From contig NC_091880.1 in the NCBI RefSeq assembly GCF_019399895.1, positions 5,084,001-5,148,000 of the forward strand: 64,000 bases of DNA, in the 5' to 3' direction. Each line of letters begins with the position of its first letter. Positions within the stretch are counted from its first letter, which is position 1. Positions 9,960-21,809 of this stretch are shown piece by piece. The stretch is from Cardiocondyla obscurior. Taxonomy: Eukaryota; Arthropoda; Insecta; Hymenoptera; Formicidae. Position numbers and translations under genes: made by a program. Under the pieces are notes generated by a model. The model was not told where the DNA came from, ran no database searches, and was given only the letters and a program-made list of their open reading frames with translations.

Positions 9960-12900
9960 ATGGATCGACGAGAGCAACAGCTGACAGCGCAAGCAGATCG
10001 ATTGACTTTAGAAGAATTCAATGCATGGAATCAGCAATGTGAAGAATATATCAAATTATTGGAGGACCAGGGGCGAAATAAACGCGCAAGATTATCAATC
10101 GGTGCGAAGCAATCACTAGTTGCATGTATTGCACGTATCGAAAGTTTAAGAGATTTAACAAAACAACGTTTCATTCATGTGGGTGCTGGACATAATACAA
10201 AAAATAAAGGACTTCGATGGAGTGAAATTGACACAGCTTTTGAAAGCCGCATATTAACTGGTGTGGTAATTAATTCAAACTATATCGAGCCTCGCAAATT
10301 TCTGGAAGATGCGCAAGACATTGTATTAAAGCATGTGCAAAATGTTATGCATAAACATAACAATATAAAAATTAATGTTGTATTTAATGGTGAATTTGTG
10401 GCTAACAATAAAACTGCAAATAAAAGTGTGTGCACAAAAAACTGTGAACTCTTTCGTTCAAGTGATCTACAAGAGTGGTACGAGTCACACATTATCGAGC
10501 CTATTCTCGCATCCTTGGATGAATTTCAAGAACGTGACAGCAGGTGGGCACTGTCGCGTATACATAATTTGATGATAAATGTAAATAAACACAATCCATT
10601 ACATGCTGGGTGCCATGTGATATTACCACAGGAAATTAAAATGAAAAGAGCTGTGATAAATATACAATCTGCTGACAATGCATGTTTCGCATGGTCAGTG
10701 GTAGCCGCTCTATACCCAGCCGAGAAACATGTGGATCGAATAATATCATATCCACATTATGCGACAGTGTTAAATCTTGAAGGTATTGAGTTTCCAATAA
10801 CTATGAAACATGTTAAAAAATTTGAAAATCTTAATAATATTTCCATCAACATATATACGATTGAGAAGAAAAAAATTCTGCCAATACAACTCACAGATAA
10901 AGTACGAGAGAGACACATTCATTTGTTGTACACACAGCGAGATAATGATGTTGGACATTTTTCATTGATAAAAAATTTATCACGTCTTATAAGTTCACAG
11001 CTTAGTAAAACAAAGAGTAAAAAATATTTTTGCGATCGGTAAGTATAAAATGTAAATAAAAAATGTTTTTTTCTTTTATACAATAAAAATTTTTTTTTAA
11101 TGCATTTATACAATAAAAATTTTTTTTAATGCATTTATACTCTTTATTCCAGATGCTTACATTACTTTAGTTCAAGTGAAAGATTAATGGTACACAGCGT
11201 AGATTGTGGAAAAATTAATGAGTGTGCAATTATATTACCATGTGATGAAAAAAAATGGTTAAGTTTTGACAACTATACTAGAAAGGAACGAGTTCCATTT
11301 GTGGTATATGCTGATTTGGAATGTACCCTAGAAAAAACGAATGCTGACTCCACCACATCTACATGCGCACACCAACATCATAAGGTTTTTAGCATAGGGT
11401 ATTATGTATGCTGTTCATACAATAAGTCGCTATCAATGTATCGGTTTCATCGCGGTAATAACTGTGTTGCATGGTTCGCCGAGGAACTTAAAAATTTAGC
11501 GCATAATGTAAAAACAATTTTATCAGCTAATGTACCCATGGCTGATTTTACACGAGACGAGTTGGAAAATTTTAACAAAGCTACACATTGTCACATATGT
11601 GAAAAACCATTTGTATCAGATGACATACGAGTCCGCGATCACTGTCACTTAACCGGTCGATATAGAGGACCAGCACATTCAAATTGTAATATAAATTATA
11701 TGGATTCGAATTGTATTCCCATAGTTTTTCATAATTTATCGGGTTACGATGCACATTTTATTATCAAAGAAATTGCAACTGCCTATGAAGGAACTATAGA
11801 ACTGCTTCCCATAACGAAAGAGAAATATATATCATTTACAAAAAATGTTAAAAGCACCACTGATAATAGAAATAATTGTATAAAATTAAGGTTTATTGAT
11901 TCATTTAAATTTCTAAATACAAGTCTTGAGAAGTTAGCATCATTTCTAAGTAAAGATAAATTGCGAGTGTCACGATATGAATTTTCTAATCTAACTAATG
12001 AAAATTTTGATTTATTAACACGTAAAGGAGTCTTTCCATATGAATATGTTGATAGTATTGAAAAATTGGAAGATGTATGTTTGCCTCCACGTGAATCATT
12101 TTACAGCTCATTGACTGATGATACAGTATCCGAAAATGATTATGCACACGCTATAGATATCTGGCAACGATTCTCAATTCAAACGCTCGGAGAATACAGT
12201 GATCTGTATTTAAAAACAGATGTCTTATTATTAGCTGACATATTTGAAAACTTTAGAGACAGCTGTATAGTGAGTTACAAACTTGACCCCGCATATTATT
12301 ACACCTTACCAGGTTTTACGTGGGACGCGATGTTAAAACACACGGGTGTAAAATTTGAACTTCTTACTGACATTGATATGGTTATGTTTATTGAACGCGG
12401 TATACGCGGTGGTTTAAGTCAATGCTCAAGCAGATATGCATGTGCCAATAATAAATATATGCAGTCATATGATTCATTAAAATCATCAACATATTTAATG
12501 TATTTTGATGTTAATAATTTGTATGGATGGGCGATGTGTCAACCGCTACCATATGCCGATTTTCAATGGGTTGACAATGTTTCTAATTTCGATGTGATGA
12601 GTGTGCCACCAGACTCACCCAATGGTTATATTTTCGAGGTTGATTTAGAGTATTCACAACGTTTACACGATGCGCATGCCGACCTACCATTCTGTCCAAC
12701 GCGCGATAAGCCACCCGGTAAGCGGCAGGACAAGCTTCTCGCAACCTTATATGATAAGAAGCGTTACATCATTCATTATCGCAATTTACAGCAATGTATT
12801 AATCATGGACTGCATCTTACAAAAATACATCGCATATTACAATTTAAACAATCCCCATGGCTACGTGTTTATATAGAACTTAATACCAAATTTAGAACGC

Positions 12901-13719
12901 TTGCAAAAAATGATTTTGAAAAAAACTTGTATAAATTAATGAATAATGCAGTATTTGGAAAAACTATGGAGAACGTGCGTAATCATGTTGATGTAAGGCT
13001 CGTAACACATTGGGAGGGCAGATTTGGTGCTGAGGCATTGATCTCAAAACCGAATTTTCATAGTCGTAGCATTTTCGCCGAAAATCTGGTAGCGATTGAA
13101 ATGCGCAAACTTGAAGTGAAATTTAATAAACCGATCTATGTTGGAATGTGCATTCTGGACATATCTAAAACATGTTTATATGAATTTCATCATGAGTACA
13201 TGCAACCTCTTTATCAAAATAAATGTAAAATTATGTATACTGACACAGACAGTCTTATATATCATATAGAGTGTGAAGATGTTTATGAGATTATGAAACG
13301 TGATATTAATAGATTTGATACAAGTGATTACGCTTGTGACAATGTGTATGGTATTCCACAAGTCAATAAAAAAGTACCAGGTTTGATGAAAGATGAAAAC
13401 AATGGAGCGATCATGACTGAATTTATTGGACTTCGAGCAAAAATGTATGCATTACGAGTAGATGGTAAAAAGATACAAAAAGATTAAAGGTGTTAAAAGT
13501 AATGTTGTCGCCAAGAAGATAACGTTTGATGATTACACACGATGCTTGAAGGAGGAAATAGAAATGACGCGTCAGCAAACATGTATAAGATCTAAGCTGC
13601 ACGAAGTGTATACTATACGTGAGGAAAAAACTGCTTTAAGTCCATATGATGATAAACGATATATTATACAGGATTCTATTGAAACATTACCATGGGGGCA
13701 TTATAAAATACCGTTGTAA
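9960..13719 (+). CDS. Protein-primed family B DNA polymerase (Polinton-type), two exons, frameshifted near its end (left arm)
   Basis: Exon 1 (9960-11038) ends at a GTAAGT donor. Exon 2 begins at 11153 after TTATTCCAG, and the 114-bp intron joins the frame inside CGA (Arg). The protein has an N-terminal region (ADNACFAWSVVAALYP), a C2H2-like finger across the splice, exonuclease motifs (YADLECTL; HNLSGYDAHF; YLKTDVLLLAD), an HNH/endonuclease VII-like insert (CHICEKPF ... DHCHLTGRYRGPAHSNCN), polymerase motif A (YFDVNNLYGWAM), motif B (KLMNNAVFGKTMENV) and motif C (YTDTDSLIYHIE). It matches DNA_pol_B_2 polymerases that copy linear element DNA from a terminal protein. The frame shifts in an A-rich stretch at ~13462-13490. 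The true C-terminus (to 13719) is in the +1 frame. The gene is otherwise intact. It could be a pseudogene, or the shift could be a homopolymer error. Confidence 0.9.
11039..11152 (+). other. Spliceosomal intron in the polymerase gene
   Basis: The 114-bp intron has donor GTAAGT and acceptor TTATTCCAG and contains a ~29-bp direct repeat (ACAATAAAAATTTTTTTTAA). The right arm has the same intron (17694-17806), and the third polymerase copy keeps the acceptor (26119-26120). Joining restores the expected CDRCLHYF finger found in this polymerase family. Confidence 0.8.
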
Positions 13720-13795
13720 AAAATTTTATATATTATACATTATACATTATACATTATATATTGTTAATAAAAAAATTTTTAATTATATAAAATTC

Positions 13796-14734
13796 TTATA
13801 AAACGTTATTCTTGCATATCCATGAGTTATGTGAATTATTGAATCCCAGCCACTTTACATAAACATTATTTCCTTGTTTTCGTAACACTTTTTCGACAAG
13901 ATATACATCAGGATTATTTACGTGAAGCAATTCCTGTTCATAGAATCCTCCAGCGATAGGTTTTCCACAAGAATCCTCCAACAAGTATGTCACAGGATTA
14001 GTTTTTTGCACTTTGACGATTGTAAATACTTCCGTAGTCCAATTTGGTGTATAGCCTTTTTCAAATATTGTTTTGAATTTGCTAACACGTACTGAATCGC
14101 CAGTTTTAAACCGTGCTGGAGCAGCAATCTTTATGCGGTTGTAGACCGTTGCCAAGAGTTTGCCTGCGTTTGCAGGGGTAACATCGACAGGTCGCATACC
14201 AATAGTTCGATGTTTTCGCATATTATAATCCAAAACAAGCTGCTGTAGTGAATCAAGCCATTTATAATTTCCATTGAGTGTAAACATTTTCCACATAGCG
14301 TTTTTAAGCGTTCGATTAAATCGTTCGACAACTGACGCTTTCATTACAGTGTATGTAGAATAATGGTTAATATTATGTTTTTTTAAGAGTTTTTGTACGT
14401 TTGCGTTGTAAAATTCTTTTCCTTTATCAGTTTGAAGATTATTCGGACATCTTTTATTATTGCGAAAGATCTTTGCAATCGCTGTTGCAACTTCGATACC
14501 GCTTTTTGTCTTTAATGGTACAGCCCATGCATGCTTGCTCAGCACATCGATAACGGTGAATATGTAGTGGTAACCTTGGTTGACACGTGTGTATGGACGC
14601 ATCTCGACCACATCAGCTTGCCACAAGTCATCATACCCGCGCACTATGACACGCCTTCGAGAAAAATTTCTTCTCGCCGGTGTATGCAATTCGTTTACCA
14701 ATTGTAGTTTTTCTGAGCTTATTTTCTTTGACAT
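13796..14734 (-). CDS. Polinton-type retroviral-like integrase with C-terminal chromodomain
   Basis: The 312-residue protein has an rve integrase core: D in DLWQADVVEM, D in NLQTDKGKEF and E in ASVVERFNRTLKNAMW, giving a DDE triad. The end matches a chromodomain (VEKVLRKQGNNVYVKWLGF, then SWI). Polintons encode exactly this combination, and the enzyme joins element ends to host DNA. The ORF starts at 14734, but relatives usually have a longer N-terminal part including a zinc-binding region, so the N-terminus may be truncated or lie in an unseen exon. It is single copy, in the non-duplicated centre of the palindrome, and converges on the left-arm polymerase gene. Confidence 0.88.
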   Translation of the reverse strand: MSKKISSEKLQLVNELHTPARRNFSRRRVIVRGYDDLWQADVVEMRPYTRVNQGYHYIFTVIDVLSKHAWAVPLKTKSGIEVATAIAKIFRNNKRCPNNLQTDKGKEFYNANVQKLLKKHNINHYSTYTVMKASVVERFNRTLKNAMWKMFTLNGNYKWLDSLQQLVLDYNMRKHRTIGMRPVDVTPANAGKLLATVYNRIKIAAPARFKTGDSVRVSKFKTIFEKGYTPNWTTEVFTIVKVQKTNPVTYLLEDSCGKPIAGGFYEQELLHVNNPDVYLVEKVLRKQGNNVYVKWLGFNNSHNSWICKNNVL

Positions 14735-14835
14735 TTTTAAAGCTATGAGATTTACCGCACTATTAAAAAATTTTTTTCATAAATATGAACAATAGCAACA
14801 CCGAAAACGATAACAAAACGGTATTAACAATAGAA

Positions 14836-14917
14836 AACGGCAACGGCAACGGCAACGGCAACGTCAACGGCAACGGCAACGGCAACGGCAACAACAAACG
14901 GCAACGGCAGCTGTTTA
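14836..14917. repeat. GGCAAC hexanucleotide microsatellite
   Basis: About twelve imperfect copies of GGCAAC lie between the integrase and the coiled-coil gene, with one GTCAAC variant. The rest of 14735-14914 is AT-rich with no gene seen. Confidence 0.9.
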
Positions 14918-15304
14918 ATTCTGTTCACCGCGAATAAATTTATTGCGAAGCGTGTTTACCACAACCTGTAGACTACTCTGTAGTATTTCTATTTTCTTAT
15001 TCAGTTCATTTAGTTGATCTTTTAAATTCTGCACTTTCTGTTGAACATTATTATTAAGTTCCACAATTTCATTCTTTAAAATCTGTAAATTTTGTTGAAC
15101 ATATTGTTTGTTGACAGCATCATCATCGTCCAAAGGTTCAGCTACATGCTTAATTTTGCATGATCGCGCGTCGTAATCGGTGGATGTTACACAAAGAGCG
15201 TTATCGCGCACGTAATTTCTAACTAACGCATTATATCGATAATGTTGATTAGTATTGCTTCCTCCACCATCTTTAAGCAATGTTCCAAACTTGTTAATCG
15301 GCAT
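14915..15304 (-). CDS. 129-aa coiled-coil protein of the Polinton-like element
   Basis: Residues 1-45 begin MPINKFGTLLKDGG. The middle has DDDDAVNKQYVQQN, like the AVNKxYV motif of phage and viral fibre-type proteins. From residue ~65 on there is a heptad-rich coiled coil with many L, N, K and Q. It follows the small gene at 15340 on the same strand and precedes the integrase. A structural or attachment role is possible, but I assign no function. It is single copy in the palindrome centre. Confidence 0.6.
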   Translation of the reverse strand: MPINKFGTLLKDGGGSNTNQHYRYNALVRNYVRDNALCVTSTDYDARSCKIKHVAEPLDDDDAVNKQYVQQNLQILKNEIVELNNNVQQKVQNLKDQLNELNKKIEILQSSLQVVVNTLRNKFIRGEQN

Positions 15305-15339
15305 TTCGATATCAAATGATTAAATTGTGTATGCATACT

Positions 15340-15549
15340 TCAATTTATAATAAGCCCCACTTCGCGAAGTTCCTCAATAATTGATAAAATCTCATTGTCG
15401 TGAGCGTTATGACCTGCATAGCGTGAGGCTTCGAGCAATCGAAGACGATCTACGAGCTCGTTTGGATCATCCCAATGAACATAATCGATTTTATTATTGT
15501 TTAATGTTACAGCGTATGGTATACCTTGTCCAATTTTTTTACTCAGCAC
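15340..15549 (-). CDS. Small gene, 5'-truncated at the palindrome junction (~69 aa left)
   Basis: The reading frame SKKIGQGIPYAVTLNN ... DDPNELVDRLRLLEASR ... HDNEILSIIEELREVGLI is well formed but has no ATG. The first available start is a GTG, and a TGA lies two codons upstream, right at the inverted-repeat junction (15553). I infer that the duplication breakpoint removed the 5' end. The product is acidic and helical. I recall the LVDRLRLLEASR...IIEELRE pattern from Polinton-like clusters, but no function is known. Confidence 0.55.
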   Translation of the reverse strand: MLSKKIGQGIPYAVTLNNNKIDYVHWDDPNELVDRLRLLEASRYAGHNAHDNEILSIIEELREVGLIIN

Positions 15550-15552
15550 AGT

Positions 15553-18500
15553 TCATAATCTCATAAACATCTTCACACTCTATATGATATATAAGACTGT
15601 CTGTGTCAGTATACATAATTTTACATTTATTTTGATAAAGAGGTTGCATGTACTCATGATGAAATTCATATAAACATGTTTTAGATATGTCCAGAATGCA
15701 CATTCCAACATAGATCGGTTTATTAAATTTCACTTCAAGTTTGCGCATTTCAATCGCTACCAGATTTTCGGCGAAAATGCTACGACTATGAAAATTCGGT
15801 TTTGAGATCAATGCCTCAGCACCAAATCTGCCCTCCCAATGTGTTACGAGCCTTACATCAACATGATTACGCACGTTCTCCATAGTTTTTCCAAATACTG
15901 CATTATTCATTAATTTATACAAGTTTTTTCAAAATCATTTTTGCAAGCGTTCTAAATTTGGTATTAAGTTCTATATAAACACGTAGCCATGGGGATTGTT
16001 TAAATTGTAATATGCGATGTATTTTTGTAAGATGCAGTCCATGATTAATACATTGCTGTAAATTGCGATAATGAATGATGTAACGCTTCTTATCATATAA
16101 GGTTGCGAGAAGCTTGTCCTGCCGCTTACCGGGTGGCTTATCGCGCGTTGGACAGAATGGTAGGTCGGCATGCGCATCGTGTAAACGTTGTGAATACTCT
16201 AAATCAACCTCGAAAATATAACCATTGGGTGAGTCTGGTGGCACACTCATCACATCGAAATTAGAAACATTGTCAACCCATTGAAAATCGGCATATGGTA
16301 GCGGTTGACACATCGCCCATCCATACAAATTATTAACATCAAAATACATTAAATATGTTGATGATTTTAATGAATCATATGACTGCATATATTTATTATT
16401 GGCACATGCATATCTGCTTGAGCATTGACTTAAACCACCGCGTATACCGCGTTCAATAAACATAACCATATCAATGTCAGTAAGAAGTTCAAATTTTACA
16501 CCCGTGTGTTTTAACATCGCGTCCCACGTAAAACCTGGTAAGGTGTAATAATATGCGGGGTCAAGTTTGTAACTCACTATACAGCTGTCTCTAAAGTTTT
16601 CAAATATGTCAGCTAATAATAAGACATCTGTTTTTAAATACAGATCACTGTATTCTCCGAGCGTTTGAATTGAGAATCGTTGCCAGATATCTATAGCGTG
16701 TGCATAATCATTTTCGGATACTGTATCATCAGTCAATGAGCTGTAAAATGATTCACGTGGAGGCAAACATACATCTTCCAATTTTTCAATACTATCAACA
16801 TATTCATATGGAAAGACTCCTTTACGTGTTAATAAATCAAAATTTTCATTAGTTAGATTAGAAAATTCATATCGTGACACTCGCAATTTATCTTTACTTA
16901 GAAATGATGCTAACTTCTCAAGACTTGTATTTAGAAATTTAAATGAATCAATAAACCTTAATTTTATACAATTATTTCTATTATCAGTGGTGCTTTTAAC
17001 ATTTTTTGTAAATGATATATATTTCTCTTTCGTTATGGGAAGCAGTTCTATAGTTCCTTCATAGGCAGTTGCAATTTCTTTGATAATAAAATGTGCATCG
17101 TAACCCGATAAATTATGAAAAACTATGGGAATACAATTCGAATCCATATAATTTATATTACAATTTGAATGTGCTGGTCCTCTATATCGACCGGTTAAGT
17201 GACAGTGATCGCGGACTCGTATGTCATCTGATACAAATGGTTTTTCACATATGTGACAATGTGTAGCTTTGTTAAAATTTTCCAACTCGTCTCGTGTAAA
17301 ATCAGCCATGGGTACATTAGCTGATAAAATTGTTTTTACATTATGCGCTAAATTTTTAAGTTCCTCGGCGAACCATGCAACACAGTTATTACCGCGATGA
17401 AACCGATACATTGATAGCGACTTATTGTATGAACAGCATACATAATACCCTATGCTAAAACCTTATGATGTTGGTGTGCGCATGTAGATGTGGTGGAGTC
17501 AGCATTCGTTTTTTCTAGGGTACATTCCAAATCAGCATATACCACAAATGGAACTCGTTCCTTTCTAGTATAGTTGTCAAAACTTAACCATTTTTTTTCA
17601 TCACATGGTAATATAATTGCACACTCATTAATTTTTCCACAATCTACGCTGTGTACCATTAATCTTTCACTTGAACTGAAGTAATGTAAGCATCTGGAAT
17701 AAAGAGTATAAATGCATTAAAAAAAATTTTTATTGTATAAATGCATTAAAAAAAATTTTTATTGTATAAAAGAAAAAAACATTTTTTATTTACATTTTAT
17801 ACTTACCGATCGCAAAAATATTTTTTACTCTTTGTTTTACTAAGCTGTGAACTTATAAGACGTGATAAATTTTTTATCAATGAAAAATGTCCAACATCAT
17901 TATCTCGCTGTGTGTACAACAAATGAATGTGTCTCTCTCGTACTTTATCTGTGAGTTGTATTGGCAGAATTTTTTTCTTCTCAATCGTATATATGTTGAT
18001 GGAAATATTATTAAGATTTTCAAATTTTTTAACATGTTTCATAGTTGTTGGAAACTCAATACCTTCAAGATTTAACACTGTCGCATAATGTGGATATGAT
18101 ATTATTCGATCCACATGTTTCTCGGCTGGGTATAGAGCGGCTACCACTGACCATGCGAAACATGCATTGTCAGCAGATTGTATATTTATCACAGCTCTTT
18201 TCATTTTAATTTCCTGTGGTAATATCACATGGCACCCAGCATGTAATGGATTGTGTTTATTTACATTTATCATCAAATTATGTATACGCGACAGTGCCCA
18301 CCTGCTGTCACGTTCTTGAAATTCATCCAAGGATGCGAGAATAGGCTCGATAATGTGTGACTCGTACCACTCTTGTAGATCACTTGAACGAAAGAGTTCA
18401 CAGTTTTTTGTGCACACACTTTTATTTGCAGTTTTATTGTTAGCCACAAATTCACCATTAAATACAACATTAATTTTTATATTGTTATGTTTATGCATAA

Positions 18501-18885
18501 CATTTTGCACATGCTTTAATACAATGTCTTGCGCATCTTCCAGAAATTTGCGAGGCTCGATATAGTTTGAATTAATTACCACACCAGTTAATATGCGGCT
18601 TTCAAAAGCTGTGTCAATTTCACTCCATCGAAGTCCTTTATTTTTTGTATTATGTCCAGCACCCACATGAATGAAACGTTGTTTTGTTAAATCTCTTAAA
18701 CTTTCGATACGTGCAATACATGCAACTAGTGATTGCTTCGCACCGATTGATAATCTTGCGCGTTTATTTCGCCCCTGGTCCTCCAATAATTTGATATATT
18801 CTTCACATTGCTGATTCCATGCATTGAATTCTTCTAAAGTCAATCGATCTGCTTGCGCTGTCAGCTGTTGCTCTCGTCGATCCAT
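15553..18885 (-). pseudogene. Right-arm copy of the DNA polymerase B gene, truncated at the palindrome centre
   Basis: Exon 1 (18885-17807) encodes the same 360-residue N-terminal part as the left arm, with one residue changed (I to T in EFPITMK). The intron is 17694-17806. Exon 2 carries single-base losses in homopolymers relative to the left arm: a T run near 17458 and two A runs near 15920-15945. These split it into three frames. The gene stops at the junction 15553, just after motif C (YTDTDSLIYHIE), so the last ~150 residues are missing and the frame runs into a stop after DVYEIMN. It cannot encode a full polymerase as it stands. The homopolymer losses could be real decay or assembly error. 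Confidence 0.9.
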
Positions 18886-19189
18886 TTTTATTCTCGAGAT
18901 TTCAATATGTTAAATGATAAAATGTGATGTATGCTCCACAGTTTTATATGCGGTATATGACAAACTGCTACGTTTACATTTTTAAGTAAGTTCAATGAAT
19001 TCATAGCGATTATGTCAGCATTTTAAGTATTAACCTTCATAACGATGGAGAACAGATGAAACACTGGAAGCCTTGATAATTTTATATTTTCTAATGTTAG
19101 CAGTTTTGCACGTGCATATTGTGATAAGTGACATACATGTGGTGTCTACAAATTTTTGCTTAGTATTTTTTCAGCACATGTGTATAGCT

Positions 19190-19860
19190 GCGCCTACAAA
19201 TTTGCGCTTCTGATGCAATCTTCATAACATTATCGCCTATATAAAATCACTGTTTTTTCATTTTTAGACTAAACGCTTGTAATCCACACCATTGCCTGAG
19301 ATAACTGGCACGTGTGGCGTCTGCAAATCTTGCAATTTTTATATGATATTATTTTTATTACATTTTAATAGCGGCGCCTACAAATTTGCGCTTCTGATGC
19401 AATCTTCATAACATTATCGCCTATATAAAATCACTGTTTTTCAGACTAAACGCTTGTAATCCACACCATTGCCTGAGATAACTGGCACGTGTGGCGTCTG
19501 CAAACCTTGCATTTCCAATGCAGTGCGGTAGCACGTGTGGTATCCGCAAATCTTGCAATTTTTATATGATATTATTTTTATTACATTTTAATAGCGGCGC
19601 CTACAAATTTGCGCTTCTGATGCAATCTTCATAACATTATCGCCTATATAAAATCACTGTTTTTTTCATTTAAGACTAAACGCTTGTAATCCACACCATT
19701 GCCTGAGATAACTGGCACGTGCGGCGTCTGCAAATCTTGCATTTCCAATGCAGTGCGGTAGCACGTGTGGTGCCCGCAAATCTTACATTTCTGATGCAAT
19801 CTTTATGATGTCATTTTTTATTTTAAGACTAATGCTTGTGATCCCCACTATTACCTACAA
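19190..19860. repeat. Tandem repeat, ~233-bp unit, about three copies (right arm)
   Basis: This is the inverted counterpart of 8760-9660, with the same landmarks (TTTGCGCTTCTGATGCAATC, GCCTATATAAAATCAC). It has about one unit fewer than the left arm. No gene lies between 18886 and 19925. Confidence 0.8.
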
Positions 19861-19925
19861 AATGTGGTCTATATATATACCATCGGGTGACAGTTCACTA
19901 AATTTATATTTCGTGTTAAGAGAAT

Positions 19926-20321
19926 ATGGCTGATTTAAATGCTGTAAATGACAATGAAGAATTAATGGATTTATCTGATGAGGACGATATTGGATTGCCC
20001 AACGATAGTGATTATATGAGTGATCAAAGTGAAGATCTTGAAGATTGTATTTCTCGAGAAATAGATTCACCACAACTTTTCGCGCTTAATGGACGTACTA
20101 AACATTGTATGCTGTCTTTTTATTATTGCACACCTAGTGAAGCTATTGCAGTATGTGCACCATGTATGATTAATTTAGCTGATGTGGGTGGGCCAATGAT
20201 TGCCGTTCGCAAACATGAAATTGATAGTCAAAACGCATTATGTGGTAGATCATGTGGTAATTGTGGACTTCCAATGTATATGATAATTCCATGCAACATG
20301 TGTCCTGTGTGTGTTGCCTAG
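19926..20321 (+). CDS. Gene c, right-arm copy (131 aa, acidic N-terminus, CxxC-rich C-terminus)
   Basis: It matches the left-arm gene c over its full length with a handful of substitutions, all in the acidic N-terminal half (for example DLSDEDDIGLPND against DLFDEDDIGFPND). The cysteine pairs CAPC, CGNCG and CNMCPVC are unchanged. An ATATATA box lies ~55 bp upstream near 19870. Intactness in both arms suggests selection or recent duplication. Function unknown. Confidence 0.65.
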   Translation: MADLNAVNDNEELMDLSDEDDIGLPNDSDYMSDQSEDLEDCISREIDSPQLFALNGRTKHCMLSFYYCTPSEAIAVCAPCMINLADVGGPMIAVRKHEIDSQNALCGRSCGNCGLPMYMIIPCNMCPVCVA

Positions 20322-20481
20322 GAATAAAACTTACACAGTTTGAAGATTTAATCCCCCCACTTAATTGATGCATTTCTTATTAGTGGTGGGGATATATATA
20401 TAAAAAGAATCTCGGAACAATTATATCGCATTAAATGTAACACGCGCATCAAACTGATCTGTTATTATCGTTCTTAATGTG

Positions 20482-21243
20482 ATGGATTTTTACGTGCCAA
20501 CTGATGCAAATATGGAATTTAATGTGCCGGCTAATACATCATATGCGAGTAATATGAATTATTACACGCCAGCTAATGCATCTAGCACATCGTGTGCGAA
20601 TAATGAGTGAGTATTAATTTTCTAACTAAAAATTTTTTAATAAAAACTTTATATGGTCATTTTTTGTTTTTACACTAGCTCATCTAAAGATCGCGCAGTC
20701 CGTATTCTGTGTAAGCGATATGCATTGACAGCCACGAGTTGTAAATATTTAGAAATTGGTGTTAATGTTGGAACACCTAGTTTTGTGGAAATTATTATTG
20801 GCGATAATCGAGGATTGGAAATGTCGCTATCTCTCGAGGCTTGGAAATCACTCTGCGAGTATCGCGCAAACATATTAAGTTTGCTCCACAATGACTTTAA
20901 AAATTTTCAAGACTTCGTATACCTCGGTGCGCTGACAGCCAGACTACGCAGCTTTAATGGCGTGGATGTCCTGCGATTTGAATCGGCTGGCAAATGCCTA
21001 ATGATGATAGAATCAACATTTCTTAAAATGATTGATCTTGACGAGTGTATTACATTAGCATTTAATAAATTAACATCTTTTCTTAAAATAATTGATTCAA
21101 AATTTGTACGATTTGCTAGCATCGCTTCCACTGCTAAAAATCGTGACGAGGTTATAAGCGCGATACATGCTAGCGATTATTATGACGGGAATCAAATTAT
21201 TGATTGTGAGCTGCTAGCTCTAGTATTTGGAGCGCGAAAATAA
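20482..21243 (+). CDS. Gene b, right-arm copy (two exons)
   Basis: Exon 1 is 20482-20606, beginning MDFYVPTDANMEF and ending in GA before GTGAGT. Exon 2 is 20679-21243 after TTTTTACACTAG. The 72-bp intron joins to Asp, giving DSSKDRAVRILCKRY and then the conserved core. About 15 of the last ~172 residues differ from the left arm, far more than in the polymerase N-terminus. The stop is TAA at 21241. The mRNA would start downstream of the TATATATA-bearing stretch near 20390-20405. Function unknown. Confidence 0.7.
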
Positions 21244-21809
21244 TAATATTATATTTTATTTTATTATATTGTATTATATTATATTGTATTATATTGTATT
21301 ATATTAAAAACATTTTTTATTGCCATCAAAAATATATAAATAATGTTATATTTTATAATAAATATATAATTTAAATGTTTATATTAAAAAATTTTTTATT
21401 GTTGCATTTTTTTTCCCCAATATCCATGAACTACTGATTGATCTCATATATATATTTCTTTAAAAAACTCAGAATTAAATGTAAAAAGATTTGCGTAAGT
21501 ATATGTCACATTTTCGGGATACATCTTTTAAATGAAATAATTTCTTAATCTCATTGTGTGATAGAATGCATCTTTTAAATGAAATAATTTCTTAATCTCT
21601 CATTGCGTGATAGAATGCATCTTAAGTTTCAAACGTGCTAAACGCTGTAAAAGATTCTCATGAGTATATGTCACACCTTCGGGACTGTTGTTGATAAAAA
21701 AATGCTTTCGTTTTTACTTTCTGACTGTCTGCAGTGAACTCGTAGCTGTCGCCTGCCAGTCGTATGCTGATTTTTTCAAGCGTAACACGTCTAATTAAGA
21801 GCCTTCTTA
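21244..21809 (+). promoter_or_regulatory. AT-rich spacer and conserved upstream block of gene a (right arm)
   Basis: No gene is seen. 21244-21310 is a TATAA-type repeat. From ~21500 to 21809 the block shared by all gene a copies appears (ATATGTCACACCTTCGGGAC, CTTTCTGACTGTCTGCAGTG). A ~50-bp segment (AAATGAAATAATTTCTTAAT) is tandemly duplicated near 21530-21610. Confidence 0.4.
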
